Shown: one piece after another, positions 14,843 through 23,248 of the stretch
How the letters are laid out: each line of letters begins with the position of its first letter
How positions within the stretch are numbered: the stretch's first letter is position 1
Assembly (NCBI RefSeq): GCF_000741285.1
Contig: NZ_JGZE01000014.1
Location: 1-39,248, forward strand
Reading direction: 5' to 3'
DNA length: 39,248 bases
Origin: Bifidobacterium mongoliense DSM 21395
GTDB lineage: Bacteria > Actinomycetota > Actinomycetes > Actinomycetales > Bifidobacteriaceae
Made by a program: the position numbers and the translations under genes
The notes under the pieces: generated by a model
Database searches by the model: none
What the model was told of the DNA's origin: nothing
Seen by the model: the letters and a program-made list of their open reading frames with translations, nothing else

Positions 14843-16663
14843 TTAGCGTTTGCCGCCGTAGAGCTTCTGATCGATCTCGTTGGCGAACACCTTCGTCACC
14901 CGCGGGCGCACGACCTTGAGCGAGGGGGTCAGGCAGCCGTTCCGCTGGGTGAGGTGGCCGGGCAGCACCACGAACTTGCGCACCGATTCGGCGCGGGAGA
15001 CGGAGGCGTTCGCCTTGTCGACGAAACGTTGGATGAACTCGTGGACCTCGGGCAGTGCGGCCGCCTCGTCGGAGCTCAGATCGGCGGCGAGGCGCTGGGT
15101 GGGCAGCCACTGGGCCAAGGCTTCGTCGTCGAGCGTCACGAGCGCGCCGACGAACGGGCGCCCGTCGCCTACGACCACGGCGTGCTCCACGATCGGGCAG
15201 GCGGCGATGGCCTGTTCTGCAGGTATGGGCGAGACGTTCTTGCCGCCTGCGGTGATGATGATGTCCTTCTTGCGGCCCGTGATGCGCAGCCGGCCCTCGT
15301 CGTCCAACGCACCCAGGTCTCCGGTGGCGAACCATCCGTCGTCGGTGAACGCCTCTTTGGTGTCTTCGGGTCGGTTGTGGTAGCCGACGAACACGTTCGG
15401 TCCCTTGAGCTGGATCTCGCTGTCGGGCGCGATGCGCACCGATCCGCCGGGGGCGGGTTGCCCGACCGTGCCGATGGTCGTCTCGGCGGCCCTCGTCACG
15501 GTGAACGGCGCCGCGGTTTCCGTCAGGCCGTAGCCCTGGATCATGCGCAGCCCGATGCCTGAGAAGAAATGGGCCAGGTCATCGCTCAGCGGCGCCCCGC
15601 CACAGGCGATGTAGCGGATGTTGGGTCCCAGGGCACTGCGCACGGCCCGGTACACGCTCGCGTCGTAGGCGATGTGCTCGGCCTGCTGCTTGAGATTCGG
15701 CCGCACACCCTCTTCCATCATGCGCGACCATGCGCGCGAGGCCTCCACGGCCTTGGCGAACAGGCGCCCCTTGGCGCCGGTGCCCGCACGGTGCGAGGCG
15801 GCGTTGTAGACCTTTTCGAACACGCGGGGCACGCCGAGCAGATAGGTGGGGCGGAACCGGCGGATGTCGGGCAGCAGGTTGGAGGTGTCGGGCAGGTAGC
15901 CGACCACGCCGTCGTCGGTGCCGATCGAGCAGTATTGGATGTAGCGCGCGAAGCAGTGGGCCAGCGGCAGGAAGAGCAAGAGCCGGGGGTGGTCGTCGCA
16001 GATCATCTCGGGCAGGCAGTAGAAGCCGGCGCGCACGACGCTCAGGAAGTTGCGGTGGGTCAGTTCGACGCCCTTGGGTGCCCCCGTGGACCCGGAGGTG
16101 TACACGATCGTGGCCAGATCATCGGCCCGTCCCGCGCCGATGCGTTCGGTCAGGTCGCCGTCGCTGACGGCCACGCCAAGGCCTTCGAGGACGCCGAGCG
16201 CATTGGCATCGAACATGAGCGTGCGGGTGAGGCTGGGGCAGTGGTCGGCGATGCCGGCGACGCGGTTGTAGCGCTCGCGGTCGTCGACGAACACGAGCTT
16301 GACCTGGGCGTCGTTGATGATGCGCTCGGCCTGGGCGGCGGAGTCGGTGTCGTAAATCGGCACGGAGACGGCACCGACGGCCGCCAGGGCGAGGTCGAGC
16401 ACACCCCATTCGTAGCGCGTGGAGGAGAAGATCGTGACGGCGTCGCCGCGGGCGATCCCCAGGGCCATGAGGCCCTTTGACGCCGAGAGCACCGCGGTGT
16501 GGAATTCCCCGGTGGTCACGTCCCGCCATGTGCCCTCCTTGGTTCTGCTTGCGGCGATCACCGTATCCTCGCCGCTTCTGCGGATACGTTCGGTCAGGAG
16601 CGCGTACAGACTCTCGTCATCGTTGACGACAGGGGCCCCGGGGGTGGTGTATTCGGTCAGCAT
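14843..16663 (-). CDS. AMP-forming acyl-CoA synthetase (long-chain fatty acid-CoA ligase type)
   Basis: Activates a fatty acid to its acyl-CoA through an acyl-adenylate; cytoplasmic or membrane-associated. The 606-residue length is typical of the long-chain FadD/FACS group. Motifs: the AMP-binding P-loop TIVYTSGSTGAPKGVELTH at about 190, PLAHCFARYIQ, GYGLTETAAP, and the C-terminal hinge region FATGDLGALDDEGRLRITGRKKDII with its catalytic Lys in the following GKNVSP segment. The ATG at 16663 is favoured over 16720 because AAGGAA lies 7-8 bases upstream. It stands alone on the minus strand between the arabinose operon and the GH51 operon. Bifidobacteria lack a full beta-oxidation pathway, so it more likely serves lipid recycling than degradation (inference). 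Confidence 0.88.
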   Translation of the reverse strand: MLTEYTTPGAPVVNDDESLYALLTERIRRSGEDTVIAASRTKEGTWRDVTTGEFHTAVLSASKGLMALGIARGDAVTIFSSTRYEWGVLDLALAAVGAVSVPIYDTDSAAQAERIINDAQVKLVFVDDRERYNRVAGIADHCPSLTRTLMFDANALGVLEGLGVAVSDGDLTERIGAGRADDLATIVYTSGSTGAPKGVELTHRNFLSVVRAGFYCLPEMICDDHPRLLLFLPLAHCFARYIQYCSIGTDDGVVGYLPDTSNLLPDIRRFRPTYLLGVPRVFEKVYNAASHRAGTGAKGRLFAKAVEASRAWSRMMEEGVRPNLKQQAEHIAYDASVYRAVRSALGPNIRYIACGGAPLSDDLAHFFSGIGLRMIQGYGLTETAAPFTVTRAAETTIGTVGQPAPGGSVRIAPDSEIQLKGPNVFVGYHNRPEDTKEAFTDDGWFATGDLGALDDEGRLRITGRKKDIIITAGGKNVSPIPAEQAIAACPIVEHAVVVGDGRPFVGALVTLDDEALAQWLPTQRLAADLSSDEAAALPEVHEFIQRFVDKANASVSRAESVRKFVVLPGHLTQRNGCLTPSLKVVRPRVTKVFANEIDQKLYGGKR

Positions 16664-16820
16664 ATGTGCGTTCCTTACTGGTTGTCGTGTTCCTGGGGCA
16701 TGCGGCCCCGCTACCACCATGGTAGGTCACGGTGCGCCGATGCGGTATCCCGTCCGTCGCGGGTGAGGACGGTGCGATGTCGGCGGATCAGGCCTATCGC
16801 GACACGCCGGATCCGAGCCA

Positions 16821-16850
16821 TTGCAAGGACGATTTACAACGATGTACACT
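16821..16850 (+). promoter_or_regulatory. Promoter of the GH51-ABC importer operon
   Basis: TTGCAA at 16821-16826 and TACACT at 16845-16850 are separated by 18 bases, about 60 bases before the GTG start of the GH51 gene. Confidence 0.6.
16833..16848 (+). promoter_or_regulatory. Candidate LacI-family operator of the GH51 operon
   Basis: TTTACAACGATGTACA is palindromic at 12 of 16 positions around a central CG, in the pattern TnTACAnCGnTGTAnA. It lies inside the promoter and overlaps the -10 box. The LacI protein encoded at the other end of this operon is the likely partner. It is different from the araB operator. Confidence 0.55.
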
Positions 16851-16907
16851 GAGGGAGGGCAAGGTAGCCCGTCATCGGCAACGCAAAACGCAAAGGAGAG
16901 TCCGCCA

Positions 16908-18548
16908 GTGTCACACGTCGTCCCCATGGTCGCAGCGTCGTCCACCGCAGTACCGTCGTCCACTACACCACCGTCGTCCACCACCGCATCGCCTTCCACT
17001 ACCGCATCGTCGTCCACCAAGGACCACACCGCCAGCAGTCCACGGGCGCAGGCCCGGTTGACCATCGACCCCGCGTTCACGCAGGGCCGTATCGACGATC
17101 GCCTGTTCGGCTCGTTCGTCGAGCACCTGGGTCGGTGCGTATACACCGGCATCTACGAACCCGGCCATCCGACCGCCGACGCCGACGGCTTCCGGCAGGA
17201 TGTGATCGATCTGGTCAGGGAGTTGGGGGTGACGACGATCCGCTACCCCGGCGGCAACTTCGTCTCCGGCTATCGCTGGGAGGACGGCGTGGGCCCCGAA
17301 CGCCCGAGACGGCTCGACCTGGCGTGGCATTCGACCGAAACCAACCGGTTCGGTCTGCATGAGATGGCTTCATGGCTTGACAAGGTCGGCGGCAACGAGC
17401 TCATGGAGGCCGTCAACCTAGGCACCCGGGGCGTGCAGGAGGCGCTCGATCTACTGGAGTACGCCAACGTACCCGGCGGCACCGCGCTTTCCGAGCGGCG
17501 GCGGCGCAACGGGGCCGACGAGCCCTTCGGCATCCGCATGTGGTGCCTGGGCAATGAGATGGACGGTCCTTGGCAGCTGGGTCACAAGACAGCCCATGAA
17601 TACGGCCGCCTGGCCGCGATGACCGCCGCCGCCATGCGGCAGGTGGACCCCGACCTCGAGCTGGTGGTGTGCGGGTCGTCGTCCCATGGCATGGACACCT
17701 TCGGCCAGTGGGAACGCACCGTGCTCGAGGAGACCTACGACGCGGTCGATTTCGTGTCCTGCCACGCGTACTACCAGCCCTCCGACGGCGACCTGGCAAG
17801 CTTCCTGGCGTCCGGCGTCGACATGGACGCCTTCATCAGGGACGTGTCCGCGACCATCGACGCCGCCGCGGCCCGGCTGCGGTCCTCGCACCGGGTGGCG
17901 ATCTCCTTCGACGAGTGGAACGTATGGTATATGGATGCTGAACCGTCGAAGACACCCGAGGGCATCGGCAACTGGCCGGTGGCGCCCCGACTGCTCGAGG
18001 ACCGGTATTCGGTCCTGGATGCGGTGGTATTCGGCGATCTGCTCATCACCCTGCTCAAGCACGCCGACCGTGTGCGTTCGGCCTCGCTCGCGCAGCTCGT
18101 CAACGTCATCGCGCCGATCATGACCGAGCCCGGCGGCCCGTCCTGGCGACAGACCACGTTCTACCCCTTCGCGCTCACCGCTCAGCTTGCCAAGGGCGGC
18201 ACGGTCTACGAACCCAAGCAGACCTCCAGCACGCACGACACCGCGAAATACGGCGCCGTGGACACCGTAGATTCAGTCGCGGTCAATGCCCCCGATGGCT
18301 CATTGGCGGTTTTCGCCGTCAACCGCTCCGTCGACGAACCAGCGGAGTTCACAATCCGCCTGCCGGAAGGCGATGTCAGCTCGCTCGACGCGCGGACCCT
18401 GCACGAGGACGACCCGATGGCGTCCAACACCTTGGAGCATCCCGACGCCGTCGTGCCCCATGCCAACGCCAGCGCCCGCATCACGGACGGTGAGGTGCAC
18501 ATCACCCTGCCACCCGTGTCGTGGACGGCCATCCGCATCGGTCGGTGA
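16908..18548 (+). CDS. Alpha-L-arabinofuranosidase, glycoside hydrolase family 51
   Basis: Releases terminal L-arabinofuranose from arabino-oligosaccharides; retaining mechanism. The 546-residue product has no signal peptide and should work in the cytoplasm on imported sugars. The acid/base Glu217 (CLGNEMDGPWQ) and nucleophile Glu336 (FDEWNVWY) are 119 residues apart, the same spacing as Glu175 and Glu294 of the Geobacillus enzyme. Upstream motifs FGSFVEHLGRCVYTGIYEP and IRYPGGNFVSGYRWEDG are classic GH51. The GTG at 16908 is chosen because AAAGGAG lies at 16892-16898. Residues about 8-47 are a Ser/Thr/Pro arm coded by degenerate 15-base repeats. First gene of the import operon, so catabolism is coupled to uptake. 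Confidence 0.95.
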   Translation: MSHVVPMVAASSTAVPSSTTPPSSTTASPSTTASSSTKDHTASSPRAQARLTIDPAFTQGRIDDRLFGSFVEHLGRCVYTGIYEPGHPTADADGFRQDVIDLVRELGVTTIRYPGGNFVSGYRWEDGVGPERPRRLDLAWHSTETNRFGLHEMASWLDKVGGNELMEAVNLGTRGVQEALDLLEYANVPGGTALSERRRRNGADEPFGIRMWCLGNEMDGPWQLGHKTAHEYGRLAAMTAAAMRQVDPDLELVVCGSSSHGMDTFGQWERTVLEETYDAVDFVSCHAYYQPSDGDLASFLASGVDMDAFIRDVSATIDAAAARLRSSHRVAISFDEWNVWYMDAEPSKTPEGIGNWPVAPRLLEDRYSVLDAVVFGDLLITLLKHADRVRSASLAQLVNVIAPIMTEPGGPSWRQTTFYPFALTAQLAKGGTVYEPKQTSSTHDTAKYGAVDTVDSVAVNAPDGSLAVFAVNRSVDEPAEFTIRLPEGDVSSLDARTLHEDDPMASNTLEHPDAVVPHANASARITDGEVHITLPPVSWTAIRIGR

Positions 18549-18604
18549 GCCAGCCGGCTGAGTGCCCAAGACAGACATGATGTACAACAAGGAGATGAGG
18601 AACG

Positions 18605-19993
18605 ATGTTGAAAACAACGAAGTTTTTGGCCGCTCTCAGCGCCGCGGCGCTGAGCCTGACGCTCGCCGCATGCGGCGGGTCCGGGGCGCAGGAGGCCGGC
18701 ACGAACACCGATAAGCACGCGAACGACAACGCGTCCTGTACGAACAAGCTGGTGCATCCCAAGGCACAGAAGGTCACCGTCTGGGCATGGTACCCGGCCT
18801 TCGAGAAGATCGCCGACCATTACAACGAGAACCACACCGATCTGCAGGTGTGCTGGAACAACGGAGGCCAGGGAGGCGCCGAATACACCCATTTCCAGAA
18901 CACCATCAAGGCGGGCAAGGGCGCCCCGGACGTCATCCAGCTCGAATACGAGGCGATGCCCCAGTTCCTGGCCGGTCAGAAGAAGTACCTCGTCGATCTG
19001 GGGAAGTTCGGCATGAACAAGCACAAGGCGGATTACACGTCGGGCGCGTGGAATTCGGTCACGTTCGGCGGCTCCGATTCGGTCTATGCGGTCCCGGTGG
19101 ACACCGGTCCCTTCGTCATGTACGTCAATGAGGATGTCTTCGAGAAGTACGGCCTCAAGGTCCCCACCACCTGGGACGAGTTCGAGCAGACGGGACGTCA
19201 ACTCAAGGAGAAAGGCTACGACGGCAAGCTGACGAACTGGCAGTCCGACGGCACGGCCGTGAACATCGCGCTCTTCTCCCAGAAGAACGCGAAGGTCTAC
19301 AAGTACTCCGCCAACGATCCGACGAAGGTCGGCGTCGATTTCGACCAGAAGGGCGTCAAGGAGGTCCTGTCGTATTGGCAACGGCTCGCGAAGGACGGGC
19401 TCATCGACACCGCCGACCAAAGCTCCACCGACACCATGAAGAAGTTCGGCGCGGGGCAGTATGCGACCTACGTGCAGGCCTCCTGGTTCATGGGCTACTA
19501 CGTCAAGGGCGCGTTCAAGACCCCCGAGTCCTCGCCGTTCAAGATCTACGCGGCTCCGAAGTGGGACGATGCCACGCCCGATGTCAACCAGGGCGGTTCC
19601 GCCTTCGCGGTGACCTATCAGGCTAAGGACACTGAGGCCTCGGCGAAGGTCGCGCGTGAACTGTACGGCGACGACTTCTCCCGCAACAGCGGCGTGACCG
19701 ACGGCGGTTTGTTCCCCTCCTGGACGCAGACCCTGGCCTCGTCCGAGTTCATCGGGCAGACCTACCCCTATCTGCGCAACCAGAAGGCGAACGAGGTCAT
19801 CGCCCCGGTGGCCAAGGGGTGGGAGGGAGACCAGTTCCTTCCCTTCCAGACCTACGCCTACGACGCCCAGCAGAAGGCGTTCACGAGCGTCGTGAAGTCG
19901 GGCAAGTCGGCTGATTCCGTCGTGGCAGATCTCACGTCGTCCCTGCAGAACTACGCCAAGCAGCAAGGTTTCTCCACCATCGCGGTGGAGTGA
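18605..19993 (+). CDS. Sugar ABC transporter substrate-binding lipoprotein
   Basis: Extracellular receptor of the importer. The N terminus is a lipoprotein signal peptide (KTTKFLAALSAAALSLTLAAC) with the lipid-modified Cys at 23. The 462-residue protein has the extracytoplasmic fold of the carbohydrate-binding family 1 (UgpB/MalE-like): VTVWAWYPAFEKIADHYNENH near the mature start, APDVIQLEY, and VPVDTGPFVMYVNEDVFEKYGL. It sits 56 bases after the GH51 gene and before two permeases, so arabino-oligosaccharides or arabinose-containing glycans are the likely ligand (inference from context). AAGGAG at 18589-18594 precedes the ATG. A hairpin follows the gene. Confidence 0.92.
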   Translation: MLKTTKFLAALSAAALSLTLAACGGSGAQEAGTNTDKHANDNASCTNKLVHPKAQKVTVWAWYPAFEKIADHYNENHTDLQVCWNNGGQGGAEYTHFQNTIKAGKGAPDVIQLEYEAMPQFLAGQKKYLVDLGKFGMNKHKADYTSGAWNSVTFGGSDSVYAVPVDTGPFVMYVNEDVFEKYGLKVPTTWDEFEQTGRQLKEKGYDGKLTNWQSDGTAVNIALFSQKNAKVYKYSANDPTKVGVDFDQKGVKEVLSYWQRLAKDGLIDTADQSSTDTMKKFGAGQYATYVQASWFMGYYVKGAFKTPESSPFKIYAAPKWDDATPDVNQGGSAFAVTYQAKDTEASAKVARELYGDDFSRNSGVTDGGLFPSWTQTLASSEFIGQTYPYLRNQKANEVIAPVAKGWEGDQFLPFQTYAYDAQQKAFTSVVKSGKSADSVVADLTSSLQNYAKQQGFSTIAVE

Positions 19994-20007
19994 CCTCGCC
20001 CGGAGGA

Positions 20008-20040
20008 GCCTTGCGGGGAGGGTCCGCCTTCCCGCAAGGC
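20008..20040 (+). promoter_or_regulatory. Intra-operon stem-loop after the binding protein gene
   Basis: GCCTTGCGGG at 20008-20017 pairs with CCCGCAAGGC at 20031-20040, extended inward by GAGG/CCTT to a stem of about 14 pairs. Such hairpins between a binding protein gene and permease genes often stabilise the upstream mRNA or partly terminate, giving more binding protein than permease. Confidence 0.7.
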
Positions 20041-20055
20041 TTGAGAGGACTTCTG

Positions 20056-20970
20056 ATGACTCAGATGAAACAACAACGCGCGCGACGCGCCACGATCGGC
20101 AGAGAGCACCTGTGGGGCTGGGTCTTCACCGGCCCGTTCGCCGTCGTATTCGTCGTGTTCCTGGTGGTGCCCCTGGGATATGCGTTCTACATGTCGCTGT
20201 TCAGTTACACGCAGGTGTTCGGCGAACGGTTCACGGGGCTCGCCAACTACGTACGGATACTGGGCGATGCCGCGTTCCGCGACGGCATGCTGCTCGTGGT
20301 CATGTACACGGTGGTGATGGTGCCCTTGCAGCTTGGACTCGCGCTGGCGCTCGCCCTCATGCTTGACTCGTTCAAGAAGCGGTTCGCGGCCATATCGAGG
20401 ATCGTCATCTTCCTGCCCTACGCCATTCCCGCGGTCATCGGCGCGCTCATGTGGGGGTTCATGTATTCCAAGATGATGGGGCCGTTCACCTCCGTCTTCC
20501 AGCTGTTCGGGCTCTCGGCTCCCGAGTTCCTCAGTTCGAACGGCATTTTCGGCGCCCTGGTGAACGTGGTCACCTGGCAGTGGACCGGCTACTACATGGT
20601 CATTTTGTATTCGGCGCTCCAATCGATACCTTCGGAGCTCTACGAATCCGCGCGGATCGACGGCGCCAACGAATTCAGGATCGCCAGGAGCATCAAGGTC
20701 CCGATGGTCTCGGGTTCGCTGATCATGTGCACGATCTTCTCGCTGATAGGCACCCTGCAGTTCTTCACGGAACCCACCATCCTGCGCAACCAGGCGCCGT
20801 CGGTGATCCCTTCGGAGTACACCCCGAACATGTACGCGCAGGCGCTCGCGTTCGGATACAACCAAACGAACTATTCGGCGACGGTGTCGTTCTCGCTCGG
20901 CCTCATCGTGGTGCTGTTCTCGGTGGCGTTCATGCGGCTGACACACCGTTCGAGCGGATTGGGGGACTGA
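20056..20970 (+). CDS. Sugar ABC transporter permease (MalF/UgpA type)
   Basis: First membrane subunit of the importer, 304 residues with six predicted membrane segments beginning WVFTGPFAVVFVVFLVVPLGYAF. The EAA coupling loop reads ESARIDGANEFRIARSIKVP near residue 195. The ATG at 20056 follows GAGAGGA; the in-frame start at 19990 would run through the hairpin and is rejected. No ATPase gene is in the operon. In bifidobacteria such importers commonly share an MsmK-type ATPase coded elsewhere (established for the group, not seen here). The stop is one base from the next start. Confidence 0.92.
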   Translation: MTQMKQQRARRATIGREHLWGWVFTGPFAVVFVVFLVVPLGYAFYMSLFSYTQVFGERFTGLANYVRILGDAAFRDGMLLVVMYTVVMVPLQLGLALALALMLDSFKKRFAAISRIVIFLPYAIPAVIGALMWGFMYSKMMGPFTSVFQLFGLSAPEFLSSNGIFGALVNVVTWQWTGYYMVILYSALQSIPSELYESARIDGANEFRIARSIKVPMVSGSLIMCTIFSLIGTLQFFTEPTILRNQAPSVIPSEYTPNMYAQALAFGYNQTNYSATVSFSLGLIVVLFSVAFMRLTHRSSGLGD

Positions 20971-20971
20971 A

Positions 20972-21865
20972 ATGAGCGTGCAACGGCAACGCGCCGATCG
21001 CGTCAATCAGGTCAAGGGCAATCCGAGGGTGTTCACCTACGTGGTGCTCATCCTGTGCTGCGTCTACTTCCTGCTGCCGGTCTGGTGGCTCGTCGTGGCC
21101 TCGACGAAGACCAACGGCGGCCTGTTCAACGGTGCGCACGGGTCGATGTGGTTCGATTCCACGTTCGCGCTGTGGGACAACCTCAGGCAGCTCGGCACCT
21201 ATCAGGACGGCATCTACTGGCGCTGGATCCTCAACTCGTTCATGTACGCGCTGGTCGGAGGCTTGGCTTCCACGGTGGTCTCCGTGATGGCCGGCTACGG
21301 GTTCGCGAAGTACCGGTTCCGCGGCAAGCGGTTGTATTTCAACATCGTGCTCGGCGCGCTCATGATTCCCGCGACCGCGTTGGTCATCCCGACCTTCCTG
21401 CTCATGTCGCGGGTCAACATGACCGACACCTACTGGGCGGTCCTCCTGCCCCTGCTGCTCAATCCGTTCGGCGTCTACCTCATGCGGGTCTATTGCAGCG
21501 AGTCGTTGCCCGACGAGATGATCGAGGCGGCGCGGGTCGACGGCGCGGGTGAGTTCAGGACGTTCCTCACGGTCTCGCTGCCGATCATGACTCCGGCGAT
21601 CACCACGGTGCTGCTGCTGTCGGTGGTCGGGGCGTGGAACAACTTCTTCCTGCCGTCGGTGGTGCTGACCAACCCCAATCTCTTCCCCATTACCGTCGGG
21701 CTTTCGCAGTGGCAGGTGCGCAGTTCGGCGGGGTCGGCATCCGAACAGATCTGGAATCTGCTCACGTCCGGCGCCTTCGTGTCGGTGATCCCCATGTTGC
21801 TGGCCTTCATCTTCCTCCAGCGCTACTGGGTGGGGGGGTTGACCGCCGGGTCCGTCAAGGCCTGA
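20972..21865 (+). CDS. Sugar ABC transporter permease (MalG/UgpE type)
   Basis: Second membrane subunit, 297 residues with six predicted membrane segments (first: FTYVVLILCCVYFLLPVWWL). The EAA loop reads EAARVDGAGEFRTFLTVSLP near residue 190. It starts one base after the previous stop, so translation is probably coupled. It pairs with the MalF-type subunit to form the channel. The C terminus (QRYWVGGLTAGSVKA) is the usual end for this subunit. The next gene runs in the opposite direction, with 42 bases between the stops. Confidence 0.92.
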   Translation: MSVQRQRADRVNQVKGNPRVFTYVVLILCCVYFLLPVWWLVVASTKTNGGLFNGAHGSMWFDSTFALWDNLRQLGTYQDGIYWRWILNSFMYALVGGLASTVVSVMAGYGFAKYRFRGKRLYFNIVLGALMIPATALVIPTFLLMSRVNMTDTYWAVLLPLLLNPFGVYLMRVYCSESLPDEMIEAARVDGAGEFRTFLTVSLPIMTPAITTVLLLSVVGAWNNFFLPSVVLTNPNLFPITVGLSQWQVRSSAGSASEQIWNLLTSGAFVSVIPMLLAFIFLQRYWVGGLTAGSVKA

Positions 21866-21907
21866 CGGATTGCTCGATGGCCGCGAAGCCGCCGATCCCG
21901 TCGTCGC

Positions 21908-22990
21908 TCAGCACAGCTGACCGGCGGCGTGGGTAGGCGGCTTCGTCGATGCCCGCACGACCAGCGAGGAGCTCACCTTCCTGAAGATCGGGCGGCCATC
22001 CGGTTCGTCGAGTGGGTGGTTGCCGTCGATGCGGTCCTTGAGCACGCGCATGGAGAGCCGCGCCACGGCCTCCAGCCCCGGGGCGATTGTGGTGAGCGCG
22101 GGGGAGAGGTACTGCGAGTCCTCGGAGTTGTCGAAGCCGATGATCGAGATGTCGCCGGGCACCGCCAGCCCGCGCATCTGGATGGCATGGCTCGCCCCGG
22201 AGGCGAGCATGTCGTTGAGGGCGACCACTCCATCCATCTCGACGCCCTGGTCGAGCAGCAGGTTCATGGCGTTGACGCCGTCGATGCGATGCCAGCGGTC
22301 CGCGGGGGCCACGAGTTTGGGGTCGAACGCCAGACCCATCTCCTCCAACGCCTCCCGGTATCCCCGGAACCGCAGGGCGGCCGAACCCACGTCCTCTCCG
22401 GGGTGCACGCCGAGGACCGCGATCCTGCGGCACCCGGTCTGGAAGAGGTAGGTCGTGGCCCGTTTGGCGCCTTCGACGTTCTCGGTCGCGATGTGGTCGA
22501 CGTTGTCGGTGAAGATCCGTTCGCCGATGAGCACGAGCGGCACATCGATGTCGAGCTGATCCACATCATCCCCGCTGAGTTCCAGGGGACTGAAGATGAT
22601 GCCGTCGAGCATGGAGATCTGCGAGCCATGCAGCGCCTGGATCTCGCCCTCGCGCGAGTAGAGCGTCGGTTCGACGATCACATGCAGGCTCAGCCGCTTG
22701 CCTTCCTCGATGACGAGCGACGACAGCTGCGCGAAATACGGGATCTGCAGGTCGGGGATCACCAGCGCGATGATGCCGGTGTGGCCGGTGCGCAGTGTGC
22801 GTGCGGAGGCGTTGACGACGTAACCCAGGTCATGGATGGCGTCTTCGACCTTGTCGCGCGTGGCATCGGACACGAACTGGTAGTGGTTGACCACGTTAGA
22901 CACCGTTTTGATGGAGACCCCGGCCCGGGCGGCGACCTCGCGCATCGTCACGGCGTGCTCCTGCCGTCCGGCTGTGCTGCGTTGTGACAT
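21908..22990 (-). CDS. LacI-family transcriptional regulator of the GH51/ABC operon
   Basis: Repressor of the LacI/GalR family, 360 residues from the ATG at 22990. The helix-turn-helix reads TMREVAARAGVSIKTVSNVVN; a hinge and effector-binding domain follow (GIIALVIPDLQIPYFAQL, then VALNDMLASGASHAI and DISIIGFDNSEDSQYLSPALTT). The recognition helix (Ile-Lys ... Asn) differs from the regulator at 6439, consistent with a different operator. A GTG start at 22951 is a serious alternative because AGGAG stands six bases before it. It is convergent with the importer operon, whose promoter carries the palindrome at 16833-16848. The effector is probably arabinose or an arabino-oligosaccharide (inference). 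Confidence 0.87.
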   Translation of the reverse strand: MSQRSTAGRQEHAVTMREVAARAGVSIKTVSNVVNHYQFVSDATRDKVEDAIHDLGYVVNASARTLRTGHTGIIALVIPDLQIPYFAQLSSLVIEEGKRLSLHVIVEPTLYSREGEIQALHGSQISMLDGIIFSPLELSGDDVDQLDIDVPLVLIGERIFTDNVDHIATENVEGAKRATTYLFQTGCRRIAVLGVHPGEDVGSAALRFRGYREALEEMGLAFDPKLVAPADRWHRIDGVNAMNLLLDQGVEMDGVVALNDMLASGASHAIQMRGLAVPGDISIIGFDNSEDSQYLSPALTTIAPGLEAVARLSMRVLKDRIDGNHPLDEPDGRPIFRKVSSSLVVRASTKPPTHAAGQLC

Positions 22991-23248
22991 ATCGATGGTC
23001 CCGTCTGCCGATGATGCATCCGACATCAGTATAGGGAGTGGCGCCTCCCATGTCGCCCGACCGCGGCGGCGGCATCGACGTTCTGGGCGGTCTATTATTC
23101 TTGCAGGAATCTGGTGCATGTATGCTGGCCTGCGGTTCAATGGTGGTGGTGTGGCTTGACCGCTATGCCGATCCGTGGTGCCGCAGGGTATGGATCGTAT
23201 GGCGCGCATGCTGCCGGATGGCACCGTACGCACGGAAAAGGGGTGGGC
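22991..23248. other. Divergent intergenic region
   Basis: This separates the LacI gene and the rightward ABC exporter gene. No gene is seen. Promoters for both directions should lie here, but no hexamer pair is convincing. Confidence 0.4.

Noticed and set aside
18206..19966. Leftward frame of 586 codons opposite the binding protein gene
   Set aside because: Shadow frame spanning the terminator side of one gene and the whole of another; no start signal.
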